This document shows positions 1 through 6,953 of a DNA stretch of 9,853 nt, piece by piece. A model generated the notes under the pieces. It had not been told where the DNA came from. It saw nothing but the letters and a program-made list of their open reading frames with translations, and made no database searches. Made by a program: the position numbers and the translations under genes. The number at the start of each line of letters is the position of its first letter. The first letter of the stretch is position 1. The stretch is from CAWVVV01 sp964629165 (GTDB lineage: Bacteria; Verrucomicrobiota; Verrucomicrobiia; Opitutales; Oceanipulchritudinaceae): the NCBI GenBank assembly GCA_964629165.1, contig CAZVQJ010000103.1, positions 1 through 9,853 on the forward strand, written 5' to 3'.

Positions 1-264
1 GATCGTGGTGAGGGGAGGCGACTTGCGGGTGCTCCTTGCGGCAGCCGAAGGGGCGGCCGGTGGAGGGTGGCCCGCAGCGGTCTGGGCGGCGGGAGTCGCC
101 GATTTTCTTGCCAGTTTCTTGCTGGCCGCCTTTTTGGCCGGCGTCTTCTTTGCGGCGGCCTTGAGAGGTCTTCCCTGGCCTGTGGTCGTCTTGTCGACAG
201 CTGGATGAGCAGCGGATTTGGCGGGAGCTTTTCTGGCTGCCTTCTTTCTGGAATCGTTGGCCAT
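1..264 (-). CDS. Lys/Ala/Pro-rich basic protein, N-terminal part (cut by window edge)
   Basis: An open frame starts at an ATG (complement of 262-264) and runs 88 codons without a stop to base 1, so only the N-terminus is visible. It begins MANDSRKKAARKAPAKSAAH and continues with KAAAKK, TPAKKAASKKLARK and Pro/Ala-rich stretches, ending in STRKSPPLTT. It is strongly basic, low in complexity, probably disordered, and has no signal peptide. Tails of this kind occur on histone H1-like and HU-type DNA-binding proteins, and as N-terminal extensions on DksA/TraR-type zinc-finger regulators in some Verrucomicrobia. The folded domain that would decide lies outside the window. No clear Shine-Dalgarno precedes the ATG. 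The gene is divergent from serA, so both promoters must lie in the shared spacer. Coding status is supported by the uninterrupted frame and coherent composition; function is not assigned. Confidence 0.65.
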   Translation of the reverse strand, partial: MANDSRKKAARKAPAKSAAHPAVDKTTTGQGRPLKAAAKKTPAKKAASKKLARKSATPAAQTAAGHPPPAAPSAAARSTRKSPPLTTI

Positions 265-520
265 GTTTCGTGTAGCGTGAAGGGTTGCGTGCAAGCGATG
301 CGAACGGAGTTTGCCTTATGCTTGGCCGCGTCAAAAGTGCAAACTCCAAAAGGCGAATGTTGGCGATTTCGGCGCTGCGAAGTCTCAACCCGCCTGCCTC
401 GCGGAGGCAGTGGAAGGACTCCTTCGCGGGGGCTGCGATTTCGATTCATTGGCGGATGGCCTGCTTTCTTCTGTTGCCAGCGTAGGGGAGACTTCTAGCC
501 TCCTTCGCTTTTCCCGAAAA
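265..520. promoter_or_regulatory. Divergent intergenic spacer upstream of serA
   Basis: This 256-bp stretch separates the basic-protein gene from serA and should hold both promoters. I could not find a convincing sigma-70 -35/-10 pair. TATGCT at 317-322 resembles a -10 on the plus strand but has no -35 at the right distance. Two small hairpins lie at 394-425. The serA frame stays open upstream to a TTG at 311, but that segment does not look like a SerA N-terminus, so I treat it as leader. Confidence 0.5.
394..425 (+). promoter_or_regulatory. Tandem hairpins in the serA leader
   Basis: CTGCCTC (394-400) and GAGGCAG (404-410) form a perfect 7-bp stem with a GCG loop. Two bases further on, GAAGG (413-417) and CCTTC (421-425) form a 5-bp stem with an ACT loop. 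No T-run follows, so this is not a classical intrinsic terminator. I do not recognise a riboswitch class. It could be a leader RNA element, an interspersed palindromic repeat, or chance in GC-rich DNA. Confidence 0.35.
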
Positions 521-2119
521 ATGAAGATCCTTGTAGCTGATAAAATTGCCCAGTCGGGAGTGAACTACCTGCGCGCGCAGAGCGACGTCGAAGTCATCGA
601 GGCCTATGGTAGTTCTCCGGAGAAGCTGGCCGAGCTCGTCATCGATGTCGATGCGATCATCGTGCGTTCGGCTTCGTCCATCACGGCGGAGATCATTGCG
701 GCGGCCCCGAAGCTGAAGGCGGTTGGACGTGCCGGGGTGGGTGTGGACAACATCGACGTCGAGGCGGCGAGCGATCGGGGTGTCATCGTCATGAACACGC
801 CGAGTGGCAACACGATCGCGACGGCGGAGCTGGCTTTCACGCACCTGCTTTGTTCCGCACGCCCCATTTCGCAGGCAAATGCTTCGATGAAGGCTGGAAA
901 ATGGGACAAGAAGGCTTTCAGTCAGGGAACGGAACTGTACCGGAAAACCCTTGCGATCCTCGGTCTCGGACGCATCGGGACGGAGGTGGCGAAGCGTGCC
1001 CTGGCGTTCAAGATGCGGGTACTCGCCTACGACCCTTATCTGACTGAGGCCCGGGCCGAACAGCTGGGGGTGGAGAAGGTCGAGCTGGATGCTGTCTGGG
1101 CAACGGCCGATTTCATCACCGTGCACATGCCGAAAACGGATGCGACGACACGGATGATCAATGCGGAAGCATTCGCAAAGATGAAGCCGGGTGTGCGCAT
1201 TGTGAATTGCGCGCGCGGTGGGCTGATCGATGAGGCTGCCCTCGCGGATGCCCTTGCGAGCGGCCAGGCGGCAGCGGCGGGGCTGGATGTCTTCGAGGTG
1301 GAGCCGCCGCCGGCGGAGAGTCCGTTGCGCGAATATGAACAAGTCGTTCTGACCCCGCACCTCGGCGCTTCGACGGTGGAAGCGCAGGAGAACGTCGGAC
1401 TCGAAGTGGCGCGAATCATTGTCGATGTCGTGCGTGGCGGCGCCATTCGCAATGCGGTCAACGCGCCGTCGGTTGATCCAACGGTCCTGAAGGCGCTGCA
1501 TCCCTACCTGACCCTCGGGGCCAAGCTGGGAACGCTCCTGCAGCAGCTGACTCCCGACGCCGTTTCGAAAATCCGACTTGTCTACAGTGGCAAGCTCGCC
1601 GAACTGGACGTGAAGCCGCTCACCCGCGCGATTCAACGAGGCTACCTGCGACGCATCACCAACGATGTCAACGACGTCAATGCGCCGCGCATCATGGCCC
1701 GACTCGGGATCGAAGGGGAGGTCGTCAAGACGGATCTCGAGCGCGACTACACGGAGCTGATCCGGCTCGAAGCCTGCGATCAGAAAGACCATTGCTACGT
1801 GGTTGAGGGGACCCTCCTCGGGAAATCCCAGCAACCGCGCCTGACGTTTGCGAACGGGCGGGACATCGAGTGCTCCTTGCTCGACAAATTCCTCCTTGTC
1901 ATCGAAAACCGGGACGTCCCCGGCATCGTCGGCATGCTCGGCACGGTCATGGCCAAGCACGGGGTCAACATTTCGAACATGTCCTTGAGTCGGAACAGTG
2001 TTGGCGGGCTGGCGGTCAACATCTGCGGGCTCGATAGCCGGCCCCCTGAGGCTGCTCTGGCCGAATTGCGCAATCACAACGACATTGTTCAGGGCACCCT
2101 TGTCGATCTCGGTGCCTGA
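521..2119 (+). CDS. serA: D-3-phosphoglycerate dehydrogenase, long form with ACT domain
   Basis: This cytoplasmic enzyme (532 aa) oxidises 3-phosphoglycerate to 3-phosphohydroxypyruvate with NAD+, the first step of serine synthesis. Visible signatures are the Rossmann motif GLGRIG (148-153) followed by D171, and the catalytic set R232 (in NCARGG), E261 (in EVEPP) and H280 (in TPHLGAST). An intervening allosteric-substrate-binding region lies at about 315-450, and a C-terminal ACT domain at about 455-530 (VIENRDVPGIVGMLG). The length fits the roughly 525-530 aa long type. The start was set at ATG 521 because MKILVADKIAQSG is a typical N-terminus. The frame could extend 70 codons upstream to a TTG, but that part is unlike the family. 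The start lacks a good Shine-Dalgarno, with only an A-rich stretch before it. The ACT domain suggests serine feedback, which is inference. It heads the run and ends 7 nt before plsY. Confidence 0.97.
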   Translation: MKILVADKIAQSGVNYLRAQSDVEVIEAYGSSPEKLAELVIDVDAIIVRSASSITAEIIAAAPKLKAVGRAGVGVDNIDVEAASDRGVIVMNTPSGNTIATAELAFTHLLCSARPISQANASMKAGKWDKKAFSQGTELYRKTLAILGLGRIGTEVAKRALAFKMRVLAYDPYLTEARAEQLGVEKVELDAVWATADFITVHMPKTDATTRMINAEAFAKMKPGVRIVNCARGGLIDEAALADALASGQAAAAGLDVFEVEPPPAESPLREYEQVVLTPHLGASTVEAQENVGLEVARIIVDVVRGGAIRNAVNAPSVDPTVLKALHPYLTLGAKLGTLLQQLTPDAVSKIRLVYSGKLAELDVKPLTRAIQRGYLRRITNDVNDVNAPRIMARLGIEGEVVKTDLERDYTELIRLEACDQKDHCYVVEGTLLGKSQQPRLTFANGRDIECSLLDKFLLVIENRDVPGIVGMLGTVMAKHGVNISNMSLSRNSVGGLAVNICGLDSRPPEAALAELRNHNDIVQGTLVDLGA

Positions 2120-2126
2120 CGGGGAG

Positions 2127-2741
2127 ATGGCTTACTGGTTCGCACTTCCGGGAAGCTTCGTGGCCGGTTATGTCATCGGCTCGATTTCGTTTGCGGTGCT
2201 CATCGCGAAGGGTCACGGCGTCGATATCTTCAAACTCGGCAGCGGGAATCCCGGGGCGACAAATGTTCTGCGCAACCTCGGGAAGCGAGCGGGCTACACC
2301 TGCTTTTTGCTCGATGCGTTCAAGGGCATTGCGGCGGCCCTCGTCGGCTTCGGACTCTCCCGATTCACGGCAGGGAACGACGGCGAAGCCTTCGCCATCG
2401 TCGGCCTTGCCGGAGCCATCTTCGGTCACAGCTTTTCGATGTTTCTCGATTTTCGCGGGGGCAAGGGCGTCGCGACGACGGTGGGCGGGCTGATTGTCAT
2501 CCTGCCGTGGGTGATGCTTATCGGAATCGTGGTCTGGCTGCTGGTTTTCTACACGACGCGCTACGTCTCCCTTGCCTCCATTATGCTCGGGATCAGTCTG
2601 CCGGTCAGCGCGCTGTTTTTGACGAGCCGCCTCGGATTCATCCTCTGCATCGTTCTCGGGTTGCTCATTCTCGTGCGTCACCGGTCGAATCTTCAACGCC
2701 TCCGCCGGGGGGAGGAAAGCCGCGCCGGCGGGAGCAGGTAA
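2127..2741 (+). CDS. plsY: Acyl-phosphate:glycerol-3-phosphate acyltransferase PlsY
   Basis: This inner-membrane enzyme (204 aa) transfers an acyl group from acyl-phosphate (made by PlsX) to glycerol-3-phosphate, giving lysophosphatidic acid. All three family motifs are present: GSGNPGATNVLR (38-49), GHSFSMF plus FRGGKGVATT (100-118), and VRHRSNLQRL (183-192). Hydrophobic spans at about 5-26, 56-76, 88-108, 120-143 and 150-182 fit the usual multi-pass topology, and the length is normal. The ATG at 2127 directly abuts GGGGAG (2121-2126), which is too close for a good ribosome site. An in-frame GTG at 2112, overlapping the end of serA, would add five residues (start VPDGE), so the start is uncertain by that much. 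Its place between amino-acid genes suggests shared transcription rather than a shared pathway. Confidence 0.96.
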   Translation: MAYWFALPGSFVAGYVIGSISFAVLIAKGHGVDIFKLGSGNPGATNVLRNLGKRAGYTCFLLDAFKGIAAALVGFGLSRFTAGNDGEAFAIVGLAGAIFGHSFSMFLDFRGGKGVATTVGGLIVILPWVMLIGIVVWLLVFYTTRYVSLASIMLGISLPVSALFLTSRLGFILCIVLGLLILVRHRSNLQRLRRGEESRAGGSR

Positions 2742-2748
2742 TTCAATC

Positions 2749-4062
2749 ATGGATACGTCTCGAAAAAAGCTGCGTCTCGGAATCGTCGGGCTCGGCGTCG
2801 TTGGTCAAGGCGTCTGGAAACACGTCCAGGCACGTCGGCGTGAGCTGGCGGAACGGGCCGGAGCGGAACTCATTCTTCATCGTGCGGCGGTCCGGGATAT
2901 CGATCGTGCGCGTGACATTCGGATTCCTCTCGACCGTCTCACAAGCGATGCGATGTCGGTCGCAACGGATCCGGAGATCGACATCCTCTGCGAGCTGATG
3001 GGCGGAGTGAAACTGGCGCGCAAGGTCTCTCTAGCCGCGCTGAAGGCAGGCAAGACGGTTGTGACGGCGAACAAGGCGCTTCTCGCCGAACATGGGAACG
3101 AACTCTTCGCCGCCGCGGAAGCGGGAGGGGGTCGCGTCTTTTTCGAAGGCGCCGTTGCCGGGGGCATTCCCATTATCAAGGCGATCCGTGAGGGTCTTGT
3201 CGTGAATCGCTTTCCGGTCATCTACGGGATCCTCAACGGCACATGTAATTATATCCTGACTCGGATGGAGCGCGAAGGGAAGAGCTTCGACGAGATTGTC
3301 GGGGATGCCCGGCGACTGGGTTACGTCGAAGCCGATGAGGCCCTTGACCTCGACGGCTGGGATACCGCGCACAAGGCGGCAATCCTCGCCTGGCTTGCCC
3401 ACGGCCGCTGGATTTCCATGAAGGAAATGCCGGTCGAAGGCATTCGGGATGTCTGCCTCGCGGATATCCAGTCAGCCGAAAAACTGGGTTACCGGATCAA
3501 ACTTCTCGCTGTTATCCTGCGCAACCTCAAGGCGGACACGGTGTTCGCAAGCGTGCATCCGACACTCGTTCCGAAAGGTCTCGCGCTGGCGCGCGTCGAT
3601 GGTGTCTTTAACGGCATCAACGTGACCGGGGATGTCGTTGGGGAAAGCGTCTATGTGGGGCGTGGTGCGGGCCGCGATGCGACCGCGAGTGCCGTTATCA
3701 GCGATCTGGTCGACGCGGCGCTCTACCTTGTTTTCGGGGGACCACCGACCCTCAGCGCGACGCATTCCGAGGATCTTCAACTGGCTTCTCTCGAGGAAGT
3801 ACGCCAGGCATTCTATCTGCGTTTGATGGTGAAAGACCGCCCGGGGGTGCTCGCTGAGGTCGCCACTCACACGGCGAGCCACGGGGTCAGCATCGAGAGT
3901 GTCCTGCAGATGCGGGGCGAACGCAAGGGGACGGCCAGTCTCGTTCTGACGACTCATGTTACAAACGAACGGGCGATGGCCTCGCTTCTGCGGGACCTGG
4001 CGCGGCTGAAGTCGGTCCTTCAGAAACCATTTATCCTGCGTATCGCAAACTTCGAAGACTAA
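2749..4062 (+). CDS. hom: Homoserine dehydrogenase with C-terminal ACT domain
   Basis: This cytoplasmic enzyme (437 aa) reduces aspartate-4-semialdehyde to homoserine with NAD(P)H, at the branch to threonine and methionine. The nucleotide-binding motif GLGVVG is at 14-19. ANKAL (107-111) and NGTCNYIL (163-170) are typical of the family. The pair D205/K209 in GWDTAHKAA matches the conserved catalytic Asp/Lys with four-residue spacing. An ACT domain at about 355-430 (LMVKDRPGVLAEVATH) fits the monofunctional, feedback-regulated form; threonine inhibition is inferred. The ATG at 2749 lies 7 nt after the plsY stop, with GGAG and AGG about 10-15 nt upstream as a weak ribosome site. Its TAA overlaps the lysC ATG by one base (TAATG), so translational coupling is likely. 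thrB, usually near hom, is absent here. Confidence 0.97.
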   Translation: MDTSRKKLRLGIVGLGVVGQGVWKHVQARRRELAERAGAELILHRAAVRDIDRARDIRIPLDRLTSDAMSVATDPEIDILCELMGGVKLARKVSLAALKAGKTVVTANKALLAEHGNELFAAAEAGGGRVFFEGAVAGGIPIIKAIREGLVVNRFPVIYGILNGTCNYILTRMEREGKSFDEIVGDARRLGYVEADEALDLDGWDTAHKAAILAWLAHGRWISMKEMPVEGIRDVCLADIQSAEKLGYRIKLLAVILRNLKADTVFASVHPTLVPKGLALARVDGVFNGINVTGDVVGESVYVGRGAGRDATASAVISDLVDAALYLVFGGPPTLSATHSEDLQLASLEEVRQAFYLRLMVKDRPGVLAEVATHTASHGVSIESVLQMRGERKGTASLVLTTHVTNERAMASLLRDLARLKSVLQKPFILRIANFED

Positions 4063-5279
4063 TGGGACTCATCGTTCAAAAATACGGCGGCAGTTCAGTC
4101 AGGGACCTCGACCGGATCCGCCATGTCGCCCAGCGCGTGAAGCAGACACGGGATGAAGGCCACGGCGTGGTCGTGGTTGTCTCGGCCCGCGGAGGCGTCA
4201 CGAACCGGCTGATCGAGGATGCGAGGACGCTTCACCCGACGCCCGACGACCGGGAGATGGATATGCTCCTCGCGGTCGGCGAACAGGAGACGATTGCTCT
4301 GACCTCGATCGCCCTGCAGGCGGTCGGTGTTCCGGCGGTCTCGATGACGGGCGCCCAAGCGGGCATCGTGACCGACGAAGTCCACACGAAGGCGCGGATA
4401 ATTGATATCAACATCGCCGGCATCCGGGAGAAACTCGATGCCGGAAAGGTGGTGATTGTGGCTGGTTTTCAGGGGGCCAATCGGAATGGACAGATCACGA
4501 CTTTTGGGCGCGGCGGATCCGACCTTTCCGGAATTGCCCTCGCCTCGGCCCTCAACGCTGATCTCTGCCAGATTTTCACCGACGTCGATGGCGTCTACAC
4601 GGCGGATCCGCGCATCGTCCCGGCCGCTCGCAAGATCCCCGAGATCGCGTACGAAGAGATGCTCGAACTCGCGAGCCTCGGCTCGAAGGTCATGCAGTCG
4701 CGCGCGGTCGAGTTTGCCAACAAGTTCAATGTACCTTTTGAAGTTCGCAGCAGTTTCAACAATGAACCCGGAACCATCGTGAAAGCGGATGCCACCCTTG
4801 AGGACGTCGTCGTGCGCGGCGTCGCCAGTGACAAGAATCAGACCAAGGTCGTCGTGGCCGAGCTGCCGGACCAACCGGGGGCCGCGTCGGCGATCTTTCG
4901 CGCACTCGACGAGGGCAGTGTGAATGTCGATATGATCGTGCAGAATATCGGCCGTGACGGCGTCGCTAATCTCACCTTCACGGTCAACAGCGATGACGCG
5001 TATCGGGCGGAGCAGGCGGTCAAGAAGGCGATCGAAGGCTTCGGCAGTGGGCGCTTCGAGCTTGCGGACCGGGTAGCGAAGGTTTCGATCGTCGGGATCG
5101 GGATGCACTCCCATTCCGGGGTTGCGGCAAAGATGTTCACCGCGCTCGCCGAAGAGGGCATCAACATCCAGATGATCACCACCTCGGAGATCAAGATATC
5201 GGTCGCGATCAGCACGGAGCGGGCGGATGAAGCGATGCGCGTCCTCCACAGCGTGTTCGGGCTCGATGCCAAGAGCTGA
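4062..5279 (+). CDS. lysC: Aspartate kinase, monofunctional, with tandem ACT domains
   Basis: This cytoplasmic enzyme (405 aa) phosphorylates aspartate to 4-aspartyl phosphate, the committed step to lysine, threonine and methionine. The kinase domain carries KYGGSS (7-12, the family's KFGGTS variant), GRGGSD (149-154) and TDVDGVYTADPR (173-184). Two ACT domains follow: about 262-330 (AELPDQPGAASAIF) and about 340-405 (MHSHSGVAAKMF, ITTSEIKIS). The length and architecture match the class that makes a full-length alpha chain and a shorter in-frame beta chain of ACT domains. Here a GTG at codon 251 with GAGG upstream is a candidate beta start. The ATG overlaps the hom stop by one base, which implies coupled expression. 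Inhibition by lysine and/or threonine is expected for the class, but the effector cannot be read from the sequence. Confidence 0.97.
   Translation: MGLIVQKYGGSSVRDLDRIRHVAQRVKQTRDEGHGVVVVVSARGGVTNRLIEDARTLHPTPDDREMDMLLAVGEQETIALTSIALQAVGVPAVSMTGAQAGIVTDEVHTKARIIDINIAGIREKLDAGKVVIVAGFQGANRNGQITTFGRGGSDLSGIALASALNADLCQIFTDVDGVYTADPRIVPAARKIPEIAYEEMLELASLGSKVMQSRAVEFANKFNVPFEVRSSFNNEPGTIVKADATLEDVVVRGVASDKNQTKVVVAELPDQPGAASAIFRALDEGSVNVDMIVQNIGRDGVANLTFTVNSDDAYRAEQAVKKAIEGFGSGRFELADRVAKVSIVGIGMHSHSGVAAKMFTALAEEGINIQMITTSEIKISVAISTERADEAMRVLHSVFGLDAKS
4800..5279 (+). other. Candidate internal ribosome site and start for an aspartate kinase beta chain
   Basis: GAGG at 4800-4803 is followed, after 8 nt, by an in-frame GTG at 4812-4814 (codon 251 of lysC). 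Initiation there would give a 155-residue protein holding just the two ACT domains, starting before RGVASDKNQTK. In Corynebacterium and Bacillus, known beta subunits arise by internal initiation at the equivalent linker and are of similar size. The site and its position are seen in the sequence; use of the start is inference. Confidence 0.45.
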
Positions 5280-5298
5280 CCGGCCGGTCTCACCTACG

Positions 5299-6657
5299 AT
5301 GCGCTTTATCTCCACCCGAGGGAACACGGAACCACTGACGTTCACCGAGGCGGTCGCTACCGGCTTGGCACCCGATGGGGGCCTCCTCCTGCCCGAACAG
5401 CTTCCGGACCTCAAACCCCATCTCGGGTTGTGGGAGGGTTACTCCTACACGCAACTCTGCGAGGCGTTCCTGGGACTTTTTGCCACCGATCTCGGGGCGG
5501 ACATTTTGCGAGACTGTGTGGCGGAGAGTTATACGCGGTTCGATCACCCGGAAATCGCGCCGCTGCGGTCCCTCTCACCGACCCTGCATGTGCTCGAACT
5601 GTTTCACGGGCCGACCCTCGCGTTCAAGGACTTCGCCCTCCAGTTGCTCGGCAGCCTTTACGCGGCCCAAATTCGTGGTACGGGACAGCCGATCAATGTT
5701 CTCGGCGCGACGAGCGGAGATACCGGAGCGGCTGCAATCCACGGACTTTTGGGGAAGGAGGGCGTCAATATTTTCATTCTCTATCCCGACGGCGGGGTAT
5801 CGCCTCTCCAGGAGCGCCAGATGACCTGCACCGGTGCCGAGAATGTGCACGCGCTTGCCGTGAAGGGCTCCTTCGACGATGCGCAGACAACGATCAAAGG
5901 GGTCTTCGGCGATCTTGAGTATCGGCGGCAGCACCATCTCAGCGCAGTGAATTCGATCAACCTCGCACGGATCCTCGCGCAGTGCGTGTATTATCTGTAT
6001 GCATGGTTCCGGCTGCCTCCAGACCAGCGCAAAGAAGTGGAATTCGTCGTTCCGACAGGAAATTTCGGAAATGTCCTCGCGGGCTGGATGGTCCAGCAGA
6101 TGGGCCTGCCGATGGGCGGCTTTTGCGTCGCCACGAATCAGAATGACATCCTCTACCGACTCTTCCAAACCGGAGTCTATGCAGCCGGACCGGTGGCGCC
6201 CAGCGTGGCTCCGTCGATGGACATCCAGATTGCGAGCAATTTCGAGCGCTTCCTCTGGTTCCATGAAGGCCGGGATCCCGCGCGGGTGATCGCTGTTCTG
6301 AAAGCATTTCGCGAGAATGGACGGCACGAGTTTTCGCATTTTGACCGCGGCACCTTCCGCGCCTCGCGGGCAGACGATACGGATATCGCCCGTATTATCA
6401 GCAGGGTTCACGAGGAGTTTGATTACATCGTCGATCCTCACACCGCGTGTGGTTTTGTAGATATTGATCGGGAACGTCCCACGGTTGTCCTCGGGACCGC
6501 TCATCCGGCGAAGTTTCCGGAAACAATCATCGGCGCCATCGGCCGCCATCCCACCCATCCCAGCCTGGAAGCACTCAAGGAACTCCCAGTCGTCAAACAC
6601 CGAGTCGAGGCGAGTGAGAAAGCCGTCAAGGCATTCATCAACGCCCGCATTCGGTGA
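5299..6657 (+). CDS. thrC: Threonine synthase (PLP-dependent)
   Basis: This cytoplasmic enzyme (452 aa) converts O-phosphohomoserine to threonine and phosphate. The N-terminus MRFISTRGNT with LTFTEAVATGLAPDGGLLLP is typical of the E. coli/yeast-type threonine synthases, whose length it shares. HGPTLAFKDFALQLLG (103-118) contains the PLP-binding lysine K110. GATSGDTGAAA (136-146) forms part of the cofactor pocket, and PTGNFGNVLAGW (252-263) is the phosphate-binding loop. The start was set at ATG 5299, 19 nt after the lysC stop; an upstream in-frame start at 5227 lies inside lysC and adds residues unlike the family. No clear Shine-Dalgarno is present, so translation may depend on ribosomes arriving from lysC. 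It is the last gene of the run, and its substrate-producing kinase ThrB must be encoded elsewhere. Confidence 0.97.
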   Translation: MRFISTRGNTEPLTFTEAVATGLAPDGGLLLPEQLPDLKPHLGLWEGYSYTQLCEAFLGLFATDLGADILRDCVAESYTRFDHPEIAPLRSLSPTLHVLELFHGPTLAFKDFALQLLGSLYAAQIRGTGQPINVLGATSGDTGAAAIHGLLGKEGVNIFILYPDGGVSPLQERQMTCTGAENVHALAVKGSFDDAQTTIKGVFGDLEYRRQHHLSAVNSINLARILAQCVYYLYAWFRLPPDQRKEVEFVVPTGNFGNVLAGWMVQQMGLPMGGFCVATNQNDILYRLFQTGVYAAGPVAPSVAPSMDIQIASNFERFLWFHEGRDPARVIAVLKAFRENGRHEFSHFDRGTFRASRADDTDIARIISRVHEEFDYIVDPHTACGFVDIDRERPTVVLGTAHPAKFPETIIGAIGRHPTHPSLEALKELPVVKHRVEASEKAVKAFINARIR

Positions 6658-6662
6658 GGGGG

Positions 6663-6691
6663 GGGGCGCGGTAGCGCCCCGCCCGGGGCGC
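6663..6691. terminator. Alternative GC hairpins after thrC, possible terminator
   Basis: The central GCGCCCC (6674-6680) can pair perfectly with GGGGCGC upstream (6663-6669, loop GGTA) or with GGGGCGC downstream (6685-6691, loop GCCC). Each stem is 7 bp and nearly all G-C. The element lies 5 nt after the thrC stop and about 22 nt from the end of the facing minus-strand ORF, where a bidirectional terminator would be expected. There is no T-tract on either strand, so an intrinsic terminator is plausible but not textbook. A run of nine G (6658-6666) directly follows the stop codon. Confidence 0.5.
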
Positions 6692-6713
6692 GAGACTCCG
6701 GGTCGGATCGGGC

Positions 6714-6953
6714 TCAGCGGCCGCTATTGAAAATAAAATAGGCCAGTTGCAGCCCGGCATAAACCACAATGGCGAGAGCAATCCAGGACAGGGGCCATGG
6801 TTTGCTCTTGGGTGGAGGGGGGGAAGGTGTGGGATCCTGCGACACGGTGACAACGGTGCGGGCGAATCCCGGGAGGTCAACGACGGGCGCTTTCGTTTGC
6901 GCCGGAGTGAAGAGCGAAACAAGTTGGCGGGATGGGCGTGGAAACCACTCCAA
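6714..6953 (-). CDS. Small hypothetical protein with proline linker and C-terminal membrane segment
   Basis: This frame encodes up to 79 aa. I do not recognise a family. Residues about 41-49 are a Pro-rich linker (PTPSPPPPKS), and about 54-75 form one strong hydrophobic helix (WIALAIVVYAGLQLAYFIF) ending in a short SGR tail. That pattern fits a tail-anchored or single-pass membrane protein. The start is uncertain: the longest version begins at a TTG (6951-6953), directly after an in-frame TAA, and would overlap the clpS start by 22 bp in antisense. A GTG at 6843-6845 would give a 43-aa form starting at SQDPTP and would avoid the overlap. Neither has a clear ribosome site. The plausible protein anatomy supports it; the lack of initiation signals and of recognised homology counts against it. 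Confidence 0.45.
   Translation of the reverse strand: MEWFPRPSRQLVSLFTPAQTKAPVVDLPGFARTVVTVSQDPTPSPPPPKSKPWPLSWIALAIVVYAGLQLAYFIFNSGR

Noticed and set aside
67..498. Plus-strand frame of 143 codons at the left end
   Set aside because: It is antisense to the basic-protein gene and then crosses the serA leader; no domain, and composition reflects the opposite-strand repeats.
311..520. 70-codon N-terminal extension of SerA from a TTG
   Set aside because: The extension crosses the leader hairpins and resembles no SerA; MKILVADKIA at 521 is the natural N-terminus.
446..2077. Long minus-strand open frame antisense to serA
   Set aside because: It has no recognisable domains, and the plus strand has full-length SerA with all catalytic motifs. 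High GC makes long antisense frames common.
4095..5414. Long minus-strand open frame antisense to lysC and the thrC start
   Set aside because: It is a GC-driven shadow: its product is rich in Arg, Asp and His with no domain, and it lies opposite clear aspartate kinase.
5575..6600. Long minus-strand open frame antisense to thrC
   Set aside because: No family features; the plus strand encodes a complete threonine synthase.
6658..6666. Nine-G run as a phase-variation tract
   Set aside because: It follows the thrC stop codon directly, so length changes would not alter the protein; it is more relevant as a possible sequencing-error site.
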